A DNA stretch of 64,000 nucleotides. It comes from Pseudomonas sp. PICF141 (GTDB taxonomy: Bacteria > Pseudomonadota > Gammaproteobacteria > Pseudomonadales > Pseudomonadaceae). Every line of letters begins with the position of its first letter. Position 1 is the first letter of the stretch. Of this stretch, positions 45,787 to 54,109 are shown piece after piece. The DNA lies in contig NZ_MUNM01000078.1 in assembly GCF_002286815.1 (NCBI RefSeq), forward strand, positions 186,001-250,000, written 5' to 3'. Below the pieces are notes generated by a model. The model was not told the DNA's origin. It saw nothing but the letters and a program-made list of their open reading frames with translations, and searched no databases. Made by a program: the position numbers and the translations under genes.

Positions 45787-46392
45787 TCAGTCCAACTCAC
45801 ACCCCTTAAGCACCAACCGGATAATCGTCTGCGCCGCCGCTTCATAGTCGGCCTCATCCAGTTTGGCCTTGCCGGTAACCGCAGTGATCTGCCAGTCAAA
45901 GTCGGCGTAGGTCTGGGTCCCGGCCCAGATGCTGAACATCAGGTGGTTGGGGTCGATGGGGGCGATCTGGCCGCGGTCGATCCAGGTCTGGATGCAGTCG
46001 ATGTTGTGCCGGGCCTGGCCGTTGAGCTGCTCGACCAGGTCGGGGCTCAGGTGCGGGGCGCCGTGCATGATTTCGCTGGCGAACACTTTGGAGGCGAAGG
46101 GCAGGTCACGGGAGATGCGGATTTTCGAGCGAATGTAGCCGCTCAGCACTTCGCTGGGCACGCCATCGGCGTTGAATGGCGTCGAGGCCTGCAGGATGGG
46201 CTCGATGATGCTTTCCAGAACCTCGCGGTAGAGATTTTCCTTGGATTTGAAGTAATAGTAGACGTTAGGCTTGGGGAGCCCGGCCTTGGCCGCGATGTCA
46301 CTGGTTTTGGTCGCAGCGAAGCCCTTGTCGGCAAATTCTTCACTGGCGGCACGCAGGATCAGTTCTTTGTTGCGCTCGCGGATGGTGCTCAT
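45787..46392 (-). CDS. TetR family regulator, RutR-like
   Basis: A 201-residue regulator. The N-terminal helix-turn-helix reads FAATKTSDIAAKAGLPKPNV and is followed by YYYFKSKENLYREVLESII. The C-terminal domain (SRDLPFASKVFASEIMHGAP) matches the YcdC/RutR type, which senses pyrimidines or related nitrogen compounds. The ATG at 46392 (MSTIRERNKE) is preferred over an upstream in-frame start at 46431. It diverges from the DUF808 gene, but no rut or pyrimidine genes are adjacent, so its targets are unknown. Confidence 0.88.
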   Translation of the reverse strand: MSTIRERNKELILRAASEEFADKGFAATKTSDIAAKAGLPKPNVYYYFKSKENLYREVLESIIEPILQASTPFNADGVPSEVLSGYIRSKIRISRDLPFASKVFASEIMHGAPHLSPDLVEQLNGQARHNIDCIQTWIDRGQIAPIDPNHLMFSIWAGTQTYADFDWQITAVTGKAKLDEADYEAAAQTIIRLVLKGCELD

Positions 46393-46526
46393 AAACCAAG
46401 GAGTTCCTTGCCTGTTCTGGCGGTTGCGCATGGTAGCACCGGCCTCGCGCGGCGCTCAAGAATGCCCCGTCTGGCCTCGGGTCGCGCTATGCTGCGCACC
46501 ATTCATTCAAGAAGGAAACCTGATTC

Positions 46527-47441
46527 ATGGCGGGAAGCAGTTTGCTGGTGCTGATCGACGACATCGCCACCGTACTGGACGATGTGGCGTTGATGACCAA
46601 AATGGCCGCGAAGAAGACCGCCGGCGTGCTTGGCGACGATCTGGCGCTCAACGCCCAGCAGGTTTCCGGCGTGCGTGCCGAACGGGAAATCCCGGTGGTG
46701 TGGGCGGTGGCCAAGGGTTCGTTCCTCAACAAACTGATCCTGGTGCCCTCGGCCTTGGCCATCAGTGCGTTCATTCCGTGGCTGGTCACGCCGTTGTTGA
46801 TGGTCGGTGGCGCTTACCTGTGCTTTGAAGGCTTCGAGAAACTCGCCCACAAATTCCTCCACAGCAAAGCTGAAGATCAGGCCGAACACGCAGAACTGGT
46901 CGAGGCTGTGGCCAACCCGGCGGTCGATCTGGTGGCATTCGAAAAGGACAAGATCAAGGGCGCGATCCGTACCGACTTCATTCTCTCGGCAGAAATCATT
47001 GCCATCACCCTGGGCACCGTGGCTGACGCTTCGCTGACCCAGCAAGTGATCGTGCTCTCGGGCATCGCCATCGTCATGACCATCGGCGTCTACGGCCTGG
47101 TGGCCGGCATCGTCAAACTCGACGACCTCGGTCAGTGGCTGGCCCTCAAGCCCGGGCAAATGGCCAAAAGCATCGGCGGCGGAATTCTGCGTGCGGCACC
47201 GTACATGATGAAAAGCCTGTCGGTGATCGGCACCGCGGCGATGTTTTTGGTCGGCGGCGGGATTCTGACCCATGGCGTGCCGGTGGTTCATCACTGGATC
47301 GAGAGTGTCAGCGCGGGGGCTGGCAGTGGCGGGTTTATCGTGCCGACGTTGCTCAATGCCGTGGCCGGGATTGTGGCGGGTGCGGCGGTGTTGGTTGGGG
47401 TTATGCTCGTGAGCAAAATCTGGAAAACGCTGAAAAGATAA
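46527..47441 (+). CDS. DUF808 (YedI-like) inner membrane protein
   Basis: A 304-residue protein with about six hydrophobic segments. It starts with the family sequence AGSSLLVLIDDIATVLDDVA and has the segment AYLCFEGFEKLAHKFLHSKA. Function is unknown. It stands alone between the divergent TetR gene and the DUF805 gene; a GAAGG ribosome site lies seven bases upstream. Confidence 0.88.
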   Translation: MAGSSLLVLIDDIATVLDDVALMTKMAAKKTAGVLGDDLALNAQQVSGVRAEREIPVVWAVAKGSFLNKLILVPSALAISAFIPWLVTPLLMVGGAYLCFEGFEKLAHKFLHSKAEDQAEHAELVEAVANPAVDLVAFEKDKIKGAIRTDFILSAEIIAITLGTVADASLTQQVIVLSGIAIVMTIGVYGLVAGIVKLDDLGQWLALKPGQMAKSIGGGILRAAPYMMKSLSVIGTAAMFLVGGGILTHGVPVVHHWIESVSAGAGSGGFIVPTLLNAVAGIVAGAAVLVGVMLVSKIWKTLKR

Positions 47442-47570
47442 GAAACTCTCTGCGCCCACATCCCTATCAGACTGTTCCTACAGGAGTTTCTTGGGCGCTC
47501 TCGTAAAATCCGCTCCGCTATTTGGCCGGTAATGGTCCAAATAGATTTCTGGTCGCTAAAGGATTTTGGG

Positions 47571-47948
47571 ATGAAGTGGTATTTGTACGCATTGAAAAAG
47601 TATGCAACGTTCAAGGGGCGTGCCAGCAGAAAAGAGTTCTGGATGTTTTTTCTTGTGGAAACTTGTTTCCAAGTTCTATTTTTCGCAGTAGGTTTCGCCA
47701 CCGAATTGAACAAAGAACCCTATTTTTTACTGATACTTCCAATCTATGGAGTTCTGACCGCTTGCCCTCGGTTAGCGCTGATTTGGCGCAGGTATCACGA
47801 CATGAACAAAAGCGGGGTTAATTTCTTCTGGGTGGCTGTACCCCTTGTTGGACCGTTCGTTCTTCTTATCATGTTGGCGGCTAGCGGCACCAAAGGAGAA
47901 AATGACTACGGCCCGGATCCATTGGAGTCGCAGGTTGTTCATGCTTGA
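47571..47948 (+). CDS. DUF805 (YhaH-like) small membrane protein
   Basis: A 125-residue protein with three to four hydrophobic segments. The family start is MKWYLYALKKYATFKGRASR followed by KEFWMF, with PRLALIWRRYHDMNKSG in the middle and GTKGENDYGPDP near the end. Function is unknown. The ATG at 47571 is preferred over one at 47532 because conserved sequence begins there. AT content is higher than in neighbouring genes. Confidence 0.88.
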   Translation: MKWYLYALKKYATFKGRASRKEFWMFFLVETCFQVLFFAVGFATELNKEPYFLLILPIYGVLTACPRLALIWRRYHDMNKSGVNFFWVAVPLVGPFVLLIMLAASGTKGENDYGPDPLESQVVHA

Positions 47949-47983
47949 TCGTTTTTTAACGTGTAGCTGATGAGCGACAAAGA

Positions 47984-48021
47984 AAAAAAGGCCATTCGAC
48001 CCAAATCGAATGGCCTTTTTT
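47984..48021. terminator. Bidirectional Rho-independent terminator
   Basis: AAAAAAAGGCCATTCGA / TCGAATGGCCTTTTTT with a CCCAAA loop, placed between the convergent DUF805 and mlaA genes; A and T runs serve both directions. Confidence 0.93.
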
Positions 48022-48034
48022 GTTGCCGTTGGAA

Positions 48035-48823
48035 TTACTCGGCGACCTGCAGCTTGCGCGATTCGGTGTATACGTAACGCACTTTTTCATACTCGAACGG
48101 TGTGTTCAGCTGGCCGTAGCGGAAGCTGTTCTGATAGCGCCTGTCGATGGTGCGCAGTGCCAGGACTTCCGGATGGTTGGAGCTGACTTCGGCTACGTTC
48201 AGGAAGTTGATCGCCGACTCGCCGGTGTAATCCACCACCAGGCCTGCAGTGTCGCGCAGGTTCGATGGACCGAGGATCGGCAGCACGAAATAGGCGCCAC
48301 CCGGTACGCCATAGAAGCCCAATGTCTGACCGAAGTCTTCGCTCTGGCGCGGCAGCCCCATGGCGGTAGCCGGATCCCACAGGCCGGCAACCCCGATGGT
48401 GGTGTTGAGCAACAGGCGCGCGGTGGTTTCCATCGAACGCTGCCCTTTGAATTGCAGCAGGCTGTTCATCAGGTTTGGCACATCGCCAACGTTGTTGAAG
48501 AAGTTGCTGACGCCGGTGCGCAGGAAGCTTGGGGTAATGTAGCGATAGCCGTTGACCACGGGCAGGAATACCCATTGATCGAAACGGTAGTTGAAGTGGT
48601 AGACGCGGCGGTTCCACTCTTCCAGCGGGTCGTAAACGTTCAATGCGTTGAGCGTCGAACGTTCGAACTCCCGTTGATCCAGCCCCGGGTTGAATTTGAG
48701 TTTGCTCAGCGGTTGCTTGAAGCCGTCACTATCGACCACCACAGGTGCATTGGCTTTGCTGTTGTCGGCGTTGGCGACGCCTGCACAGAGTAACGCTGCG
48801 ATCAGCAGAAGGTATTTAGCCAC
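48035..48823 (-). CDS. mlaA: MlaA (VacJ), outer membrane lipid asymmetry protein
   Basis: A 262-residue VacJ/MlaA family protein. The core is YDPLEEWNRRVYHFNYRFDQ, FFNNVGDVPNLMNSLLQFKG and GLPRQSEDFGQTLGFYG. It removes misplaced phospholipids from the outer leaflet for retrograde transport. The GTG at 48823 (VAKYLLLIAALLCAG) is chosen: it overlaps the upstream gene stop and has GGAG seven bases before it. The signal sequence ends CAGVANA without an obvious lipobox at the usual place, which is unusual for a protein normally lipidated. Confidence 0.88.
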   Translation of the reverse strand: MAKYLLLIAALLCAGVANADNSKANAPVVVDSDGFKQPLSKLKFNPGLDQREFERSTLNALNVYDPLEEWNRRVYHFNYRFDQWVFLPVVNGYRYITPSFLRTGVSNFFNNVGDVPNLMNSLLQFKGQRSMETTARLLLNTTIGVAGLWDPATAMGLPRQSEDFGQTLGFYGVPGGAYFVLPILGPSNLRDTAGLVVDYTGESAINFLNVAEVSSNHPEVLALRTIDRRYQNSFRYGQLNTPFEYEKVRYVYTESRKLQVAE

Positions 48824-50114
48824 GGAAAAACTCCAGCATGGCATCGCTGTTGACGCGATAGTTGAGGTTGCCGCAATGGCCGCCCAATGGATAAACAGTC
48901 AAACGGTCGCCGAAGGTGCGACGCAGAAACCCCAGGTCGCCAGGGCCGAGAATCACGTCGTCGGCATTGTGCATGACGGAGATTTTCGGGCTGTCGTGCA
49001 GATAATCCTTGAGTGCATACAGACTGACTTGATCAATCAGTTGCAGCAGGCTGCCGCCATCGGTGCGGGCGCGCCACATCGGGATGACCTGTTCGGTGAG
49101 GTAGCAATCGAAGTCGCATTGCAGTGCGCGTTTTAGGAACGGCGTAAGCGTGGTGCCTTCGGTGATCGGGTATTTCGGTGGCGTGATCAGGCCACGACGG
49201 TTGATCAGGTCCGAGGTGAAGGCGATGTCGGCCGCCGAGAAACGGAACGAAGTGCCAATCAGCATGGCCATCTGCTCGTTGCTCAAGTGCTGCTTGGACT
49301 GCTGGAAGTCATAGAGCAGGGCATCGTTGAGGTCGATGTAACCCTTCTGTTGGAAGTAGCGGGTCAGTTTGTCCAGCACCAGTTCATAGAAAGTGGTGGT
49401 GTTGGTGATGCCTTTCACCTCTGTCTGTACCAGCTTGTCCAGGTTGGTGACCGAGGTGTAAAGGTTGACCGGTGGGTTGAGCAGCAAGACTTTCTTGAAA
49501 TTGAAACTGCGGCGGGTTTCATCCAGGTGCGCCACAAAAGCCGCATCCAGAGCACCGAGGCTGTAGCCGCTCAGGTAATACTCGGTGATCGGCAGTTTCG
49601 GGTTTTGCGCCCGCACCGCCTGCATCACCCGATACATGTCTTCGGCATCTTCCTTGGTCACGCCGGGGGTGGCGAAGCGCGAGGCGGCGGTCATGAAATC
49701 GAAGCTGGTGGGCGACGACAACTGGACCACGTGATAGCCGGCCTTGTAATAGAGCTTTTTCAGGTACTCATTGAGAGTGCTGTCATAGCGCGCACCTGTG
49801 CCGGAGATCAGGAAAATCAGTGGTGCGGGTTGATCCTGCGTGGCGATGCGGTAGGTGAGTTTCTTTACCGGCCAGAAGTTGTCCGGCAGGCTGAACTCAC
49901 GCTCGGGGCGCAACGTGACGCTGCGATCCTCCTGATTGATGTCGTCGTCCAGCGGCAGTTCCGGGCGTAACTCCGGCGGTGTCGTGGCGATGGTTGCCTC
50001 GAACGGGTTGGTCAGGGGGTAGCCGTAACTGGCGGCATCAATGTCGGCCGCCAGGGCGGACGCACTTAAAATCAAGCCGCCAAACAAGGCGGCGCAGCGC
50101 AAGGAACGGAGCAT
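48816..50114 (-). CDS. Secreted alpha/beta hydrolase-fold protein
   Basis: A 432-residue protein with a signal peptide (first 22 residues, ending ALAA). It carries an alpha/beta hydrolase triad: nucleophile serine in LSGYSLGALDAA, aspartate in HNADDVILG and histidine in GGHCGNLN, with an oxyanion segment LIFLISGTGARYDS. Homologues in pseudomonads are sometimes misnamed serine/threonine kinases; no kinase motif is present. Its end overlaps the mlaA start by eight bases, so a role in envelope lipid turnover is plausible but inferred. Confidence 0.8.
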   Translation of the reverse strand: MLRSLRCAALFGGLILSASALAADIDAASYGYPLTNPFEATIATTPPELRPELPLDDDINQEDRSVTLRPEREFSLPDNFWPVKKLTYRIATQDQPAPLIFLISGTGARYDSTLNEYLKKLYYKAGYHVVQLSSPTSFDFMTAASRFATPGVTKEDAEDMYRVMQAVRAQNPKLPITEYYLSGYSLGALDAAFVAHLDETRRSFNFKKVLLLNPPVNLYTSVTNLDKLVQTEVKGITNTTTFYELVLDKLTRYFQQKGYIDLNDALLYDFQQSKQHLSNEQMAMLIGTSFRFSAADIAFTSDLINRRGLITPPKYPITEGTTLTPFLKRALQCDFDCYLTEQVIPMWRARTDGGSLLQLIDQVSLYALKDYLHDSPKISVMHNADDVILGPGDLGFLRRTFGDRLTVYPLGGHCGNLNYRVNSDAMLEFFRG

Positions 50115-50357
50115 GACTAGATCCCTTAGAGGAAGGTGCCGGATGAAGTTCGCAGGCTATGACCATCGGATGTGCGTCAAAGTGCCATGCGTCGGCACCA
50201 AACAGGCCTGATTTCGGAGCAATGGTAGCTGGACGATACACTTTGCAGCCATCCGATGAACAGTTATCTGTTGATGTCATTGATGACGGTTGATGTCACT
50301 TGCTTACTGCGGGCAGGGGATTAAGCTGGCCGCCGATTTCATTGATTGGAGTGCTTC

Positions 50358-50726
50358 ATGTCCCGCCGTTTGCCTGTGATGCTGTTGCTCGTTCTTCTGC
50401 CATTGTGGCTGGCTGCCAGTTATGGCGCGCGTTATGGCTTCATGGAGGATGCGCAATGGGTCGGCATCTGCGCTGATGAAGCCAGTCGCTGGGAATGCGT
50501 GGTGCGCTCAAACCTCGGGCTGATGATTCATTTCAAGGTACTGGGCTGGACAGCGCTCGGCGCGGCGCTGATCGGCTTCATCCTGCCGGGACGGGCAGGG
50601 TGGTGGCTGGCGGTACTGGCGCTGGTGTTCGGGTTGCCGGCGCTGGCGTTGTACAACACTACCTTGGCGGTATTTGCGGTGGTGATTGCGGCTTTGCGTT
50701 TGGTCCGGGCATCTCGTAGCGCCTGA
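50358..50726 (+). CDS. Small hypothetical membrane protein
   Basis: A 122-residue protein with hydrophobic segments at about residues 5-24, 57-75, 80-98 and 98-115 and a soluble loop (FMEDAQWVGICADEASRWEC) with two cysteines. The ATG at 50358 has GGAG six bases upstream; an in-frame upstream start at 50346 lacks this. I do not recognise a family. It lies alone, diverging from the hydrolase gene and followed by a REP pair. Confidence 0.7.
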   Translation: MSRRLPVMLLLVLLPLWLAASYGARYGFMEDAQWVGICADEASRWECVVRSNLGLMIHFKVLGWTALGAALIGFILPGRAGWWLAVLALVFGLPALALYNTTLAVFAVVIAALRLVRASRSA

Positions 50727-50734
50727 TCGGCAGC

Positions 50735-50825
50735 CTTCGCGGGCAAGCCTTGCTCCTACAGTTTAGAGTCGTTCGCAACTATCACGGTCGACATCAATCT
50801 GTAGGAGCGAGGCTTGCCCGCGAAG
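50735..50825. repeat. REP inverted pair
   Basis: 26-base arms with one mismatch, ends CTTCGCGGGCAAGCC and GGCTTGCCCGCGAAG, separated by 39 bases. It lies between convergent genes. Confidence 0.92.
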
Positions 50826-50846
50826 AGACCGCAAGCACGCTGAAGA

Positions 50847-52400
50847 TCAGCCCTTGCGAACCCGCAAGCTGCGCCACAACGCCGCCACCATCAACACACT
50901 CACCAGCGCCCAACCCCAGGCCTGCTGGTTGTGCACACCTTCTTGATACAGTTGCGGCGCAATGCCGGCGCCGATGATGAAGGTCAGCAGGGCAATTTCC
51001 CGGCGCGGCACACTGACCGGACGGCACAGGTACACCAACGCAGGCAGGATGAACGCGACACTCGGGAAGCTGCGATAACGCGGGTCGAACACCATTTCCA
51101 GCATCATCACCGCCGCGGCAAAACCTGCCGTTGCCAGCCACCAGCCGGCGCGACGCTCCAGTGCATTGAAGGCACGTCCACGCCAGCCGGTCCGGGCGCT
51201 CAAGGTCAGCGCGGCATGGGCCAGCACCAACAGATTCAACCCCGTCAGCAAAGCGACCCATAGCCATTCACTGGCGAACCGTGTGGTCACGCGCGCCAGA
51301 TCTCCCCAGGCACCCATCGAACAGGCGGCCAGTGCGCCGAGCAGCGGCAACACCAGCGCCGCGCGGGTGCTGCGAACGCGACCGCCGAGGATCAGCGTAC
51401 CGATGAAGATCAAGCCACCCACCGCCAGCCATTGCGGCCAGTACGGCACGTTCGAGACCGGCCCGGCAAGTACGCCTTTATCCTGGCGATCGGCGTCGAA
51501 CAATCCCCAATAACCCCCGACCGCACCTTCGCTGGCGCGTTTCCAGGGCTGGTCGAACGCCTCGATCAGGTTGTAATGCCAGCCTTGCTGTTCGGCCATG
51601 CTCACAAAGCTGCGAATGAACCTGGCTTCGTTGACCCGGCTCGGCAAAGCGGTTTCGCGCTGACGGCCTTCGCTCGGCCAACCGGTTTCGCCAATCATTA
51701 CGTCTTTGGGGGCGAATTTGTTGCCGAACACCTGACGCACTTCGGCCACATGCTGCAGCGCGGCGTCGATGTTCGACGGATCGTCTTCCCAGTACGGCAG
51801 CAAATGGATGGTCAGGAAGTCCACCGCCGGAGCGATTTCGGGATGCTGGAGCCAGAACTCCCAGACGTCGGCGTAGGTCACCGGTTGTTTAACCTGGCTT
51901 TTGACCTTGTTAATCAGCGTCGCCAACTGTGCCCCGGTGACTTCCTTGCGCAGCAGGGTTTCGTTACCTACGATCACTGAGGTCACTACATCGGCGTTGG
52001 CATTGGCCGAGGCGATCAGCAGGTCAACCTCTTTTGCGGTGTCCATCGGGTTGCTGTTGACCCAGGCGCCGATCATCAGCTTCAAGCCGTGCTTGCGTGC
52101 AAGGTCAGGCAGGGCTTCCAGGCCGGTCATGGAATAGGTGCGGATGCATTCGAAACGGGTTGCCAGCAAGGCGAGATCGGCGTCCATGCGCTCGGGGCGC
52201 AGTTTGAACGGCACATCGAACGGCGATTGGTCTTTGTCGAACGGGGTGTAGGAGGCGCATTGCAGCTTGTGCGTCGCGCTGGCCACGTCCGGCAGAGTCA
52301 CCGGTTTGCCAAGTCCATACCAGAAGCCACCGAGGGCAAAAAGCCCCAGCAGGCAAGCAAATAAATAAGCAAAAAAAGGAAAGCGGGATGTCGCGGGCAT
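50847..52400 (-). CDS. GH17-domain membrane protein, putative beta-glucan synthase/remodelling
   Basis: A 517-residue protein. One N-terminal helix (residues 8-27) is followed by a periplasmic GH17-like barrel (about 40-310). The barrel shows ECIRTYSMTGLEALPDLARK, VIVGNETLLRKE with the proposed acid residue and MIGETGWPSEGRQR with the nucleophile. Seven or so helices follow (about 330-510). Homologues are usually named beta-(1,6)-glucan synthase after NdvC; the domains suggest transglycosylation of beta-glucans. The ATG at 52400 gives the signal-like helix; a 720-residue frame start upstream is not supported. Confidence 0.8.
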   Translation of the reverse strand: MPATSRFPFFAYLFACLLGLFALGGFWYGLGKPVTLPDVASATHKLQCASYTPFDKDQSPFDVPFKLRPERMDADLALLATRFECIRTYSMTGLEALPDLARKHGLKLMIGAWVNSNPMDTAKEVDLLIASANANADVVTSVIVGNETLLRKEVTGAQLATLINKVKSQVKQPVTYADVWEFWLQHPEIAPAVDFLTIHLLPYWEDDPSNIDAALQHVAEVRQVFGNKFAPKDVMIGETGWPSEGRQRETALPSRVNEARFIRSFVSMAEQQGWHYNLIEAFDQPWKRASEGAVGGYWGLFDADRQDKGVLAGPVSNVPYWPQWLAVGGLIFIGTLILGGRVRSTRAALVLPLLGALAACSMGAWGDLARVTTRFASEWLWVALLTGLNLLVLAHAALTLSARTGWRGRAFNALERRAGWWLATAGFAAAVMMLEMVFDPRYRSFPSVAFILPALVYLCRPVSVPRREIALLTFIIGAGIAPQLYQEGVHNQQAWGWALVSVLMVAALWRSLRVRKG

Positions 52401-52739
52401 GGTCAGGCCGTCTGGGAACAAAGCCGCGCATGTTACCTGCATTTGTTCCGCGCTTGGTGGCCCGCATAATTTTGACATGCAAAGTTCAGGCGGGTTGGCG
52501 GACGGATTTGCGCCGGTTGCAGTTAATGGCCTTCTGATGTCGTTTCTCGATGCCTTGAGGTCGCTGGCAGAGCAGGTCGCAGTGGGCGGGGGGTTGATTA
52601 TCGACGCGTCAGTGCTCTCATATAAAATCGCGCTGATGGTCGGACGGTTTGCGGTGAGGCGTGATGGGGCGCTGTGCACCATAACAATACGTTGAGCGGC
52701 TCGGCATCCGTCGAGCGCAGCACTTTCGGGGAAGTAACG
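52401..52739. other. 339-base divergent intergenic region
   Basis: It separates the minus-strand GH17 gene from the plus-strand binding-protein gene. Open frames here are short and lack a ribosome site. No strong promoter consensus or repeat was recognised. Confidence 0.6.
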
Positions 52740-53591
52740 ATGAAGATGCGACGACTCTTGGGCGCAGGTGCCGCTTTGGTGCTGGCGATCAGTTCTACGA
52801 TGGCCAGTGCTGAAGGCAAGGCAGTGACGATCGGTTATGTAGACGGCTGGTCGGACAGCGTCGCCACGACCAACGTGGCCGCGGAAGTGATCAGACAGAA
52901 ACTCGGTTATGACGTGAAGCTGCAAGCGGTTGCCACCGGGATCATGTGGCAAGGTGTAGCCACTGGCAAACTCGACGCCATGCTGTCGGCGTGGCTGCCC
53001 GTGACTCACGGTGAATACTGGACCAAGAACAAGGATCAGGTCGTCGATTACGGCCCGAACTTCAAGGATGCAAAAATCGGCCTGATCGTGCCGGAGTACG
53101 TCAAGGCCAAGTCTATTGCCGATCTGAAAACCGACGACAGCTTCAAAAATCGTATCGTCGGTATCGATGCCGGTTCAGGCGTCATGCTCAAAACCGATCA
53201 GGCCATCAAGGACTACGGTCTGGACAACTACACCCTCAAGGCCAGTTCTGGTGCCGGCATGATTGCCGAGTTGACCCGTGCCGAGAAGAAAAACGAATCC
53301 ATTGCCGTCACTGGTTGGGTGCCACACTGGATGTTCGCCAAGTGGAAACTGCGTTTCCTGGAAGATCCGAAAGGCGTTTACGGTGCGGCTGAAACCGTCA
53401 ATAACATCGGTAGCAAGGGCCTGGAAGCCAAGGCGCCTGAAGTCGCGAAGTTCCTGAAGAACTTCCAGTGGTCTTCGAAAGACGAAATCGGCGAAGTCAT
53501 GCTGGCGATTCAGGAAGGTGCCAAGCCTGAAGCCGCAGCGAAGGATTGGGTAGCCAAACACCCGGATCGCGTTGCCGACTGGGTCAAATGA
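52740..53591 (+). CDS. Glycine betaine/choline-type ABC transporter binding protein (orphan)
   Basis: A 283-residue periplasmic binding protein of the OpuAC family with a signal peptide (about residues 1-24, ending ASA). Core features are VTIGYVDGWSDSVATTNVAA, WLPVTHGEYW and VTGWVPHWMFAKWKLRFLED, including tryptophans of the betaine-binding aromatic box. No permease or ATPase gene is adjacent. Pseudomonads use several orphan binding proteins (CaiX, BetX) with a shared Cbc transporter, so this may be one. The ATG at 52740 follows GGGGAAG. Confidence 0.88.
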   Translation: MKMRRLLGAGAALVLAISSTMASAEGKAVTIGYVDGWSDSVATTNVAAEVIRQKLGYDVKLQAVATGIMWQGVATGKLDAMLSAWLPVTHGEYWTKNKDQVVDYGPNFKDAKIGLIVPEYVKAKSIADLKTDDSFKNRIVGIDAGSGVMLKTDQAIKDYGLDNYTLKASSGAGMIAELTRAEKKNESIAVTGWVPHWMFAKWKLRFLEDPKGVYGAAETVNNIGSKGLEAKAPEVAKFLKNFQWSSKDEIGEVMLAIQEGAKPEAAAKDWVAKHPDRVADWVK

Positions 53592-53622
53592 TTTGATCTG
53601 AAACGTCTAGTCAGCACCTCCC

Positions 53623-53662
53623 AAGGCCCCTTGGCATTTTTGCCAAGGGGCCTTTTGCTTTT
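53623..53662 (+). terminator. Rho-independent terminator after the binding-protein gene
   Basis: AAGGCCCCTTGGCA / TGCCAAGGGGCCTT stem with a short T loop, then TTGCTTTTTC, 31 bases after the stop codon. Confidence 0.93.
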
Positions 53663-53797
53663 TCATGTGTTTGATACATGCAGGAGAAATGAAGACTCGG
53701 TCATGTCGTTCTAATACTAAGGTCGTCTGGAACCTGTCCGGCAGCCGCATAAAGTGGATCACGTTCCAACTTAATCTGTGCTGCGAGGATAAAAACA

Positions 53798-54109
53798 ATG
53801 AACGACAGCATTTACCTCTCGATTCAAAACAGCTCGCGTTTCAAAGAGCTGGTCAGCAAGAGAGAACGATTCGCCTGGATTCTTTCAGCGATCATGCTTG
53901 GGCTGTACTCCGGATTCATTCTTTTGATTGCTTACGGACCGCATATCCTGGGCGCAAAAATCAGCCCCGAGTCCTCAATTACCTGGGGCATTCCAATCGG
54001 GGTCGGGCTGATCGTTTCGGCCTTTATCCTGACAGGCATCTACGTGCGACGTGCCAACGGCGAATTCGACGACTTGAACAATGCAATTCTCAAGGAGGCT
54101 CAGCAATGA
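53798..54109 (+). CDS. yjcH: DUF485 (YjcH-like) membrane protein, ActP partner
   Basis: A 103-residue protein with two membrane helices (about residues 25-47 and 60-83). The family motif is RFKELVSKRERFAWILSAIM. DUF485 genes precede actP in many proteobacteria, as in the enteric acs-yjcH-actP operon; the function is unknown but tied to acetate uptake. Its stop overlaps the actP start by four bases. The ATG at 53798 is preceded by CGAGGA. No acs gene is present in the window. Confidence 0.9.
   Translation: MNDSIYLSIQNSSRFKELVSKRERFAWILSAIMLGLYSGFILLIAYGPHILGAKISPESSITWGIPIGVGLIVSAFILTGIYVRRANGEFDDLNNAILKEAQQ

Noticed and set aside
52401..53009. N-terminal extension of the GH17 gene to 720 residues
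   Set aside because: The extension runs antisense into the start of the divergent binding-protein gene, and the MPATSR start at 52400 gives a proper N-terminal helix.
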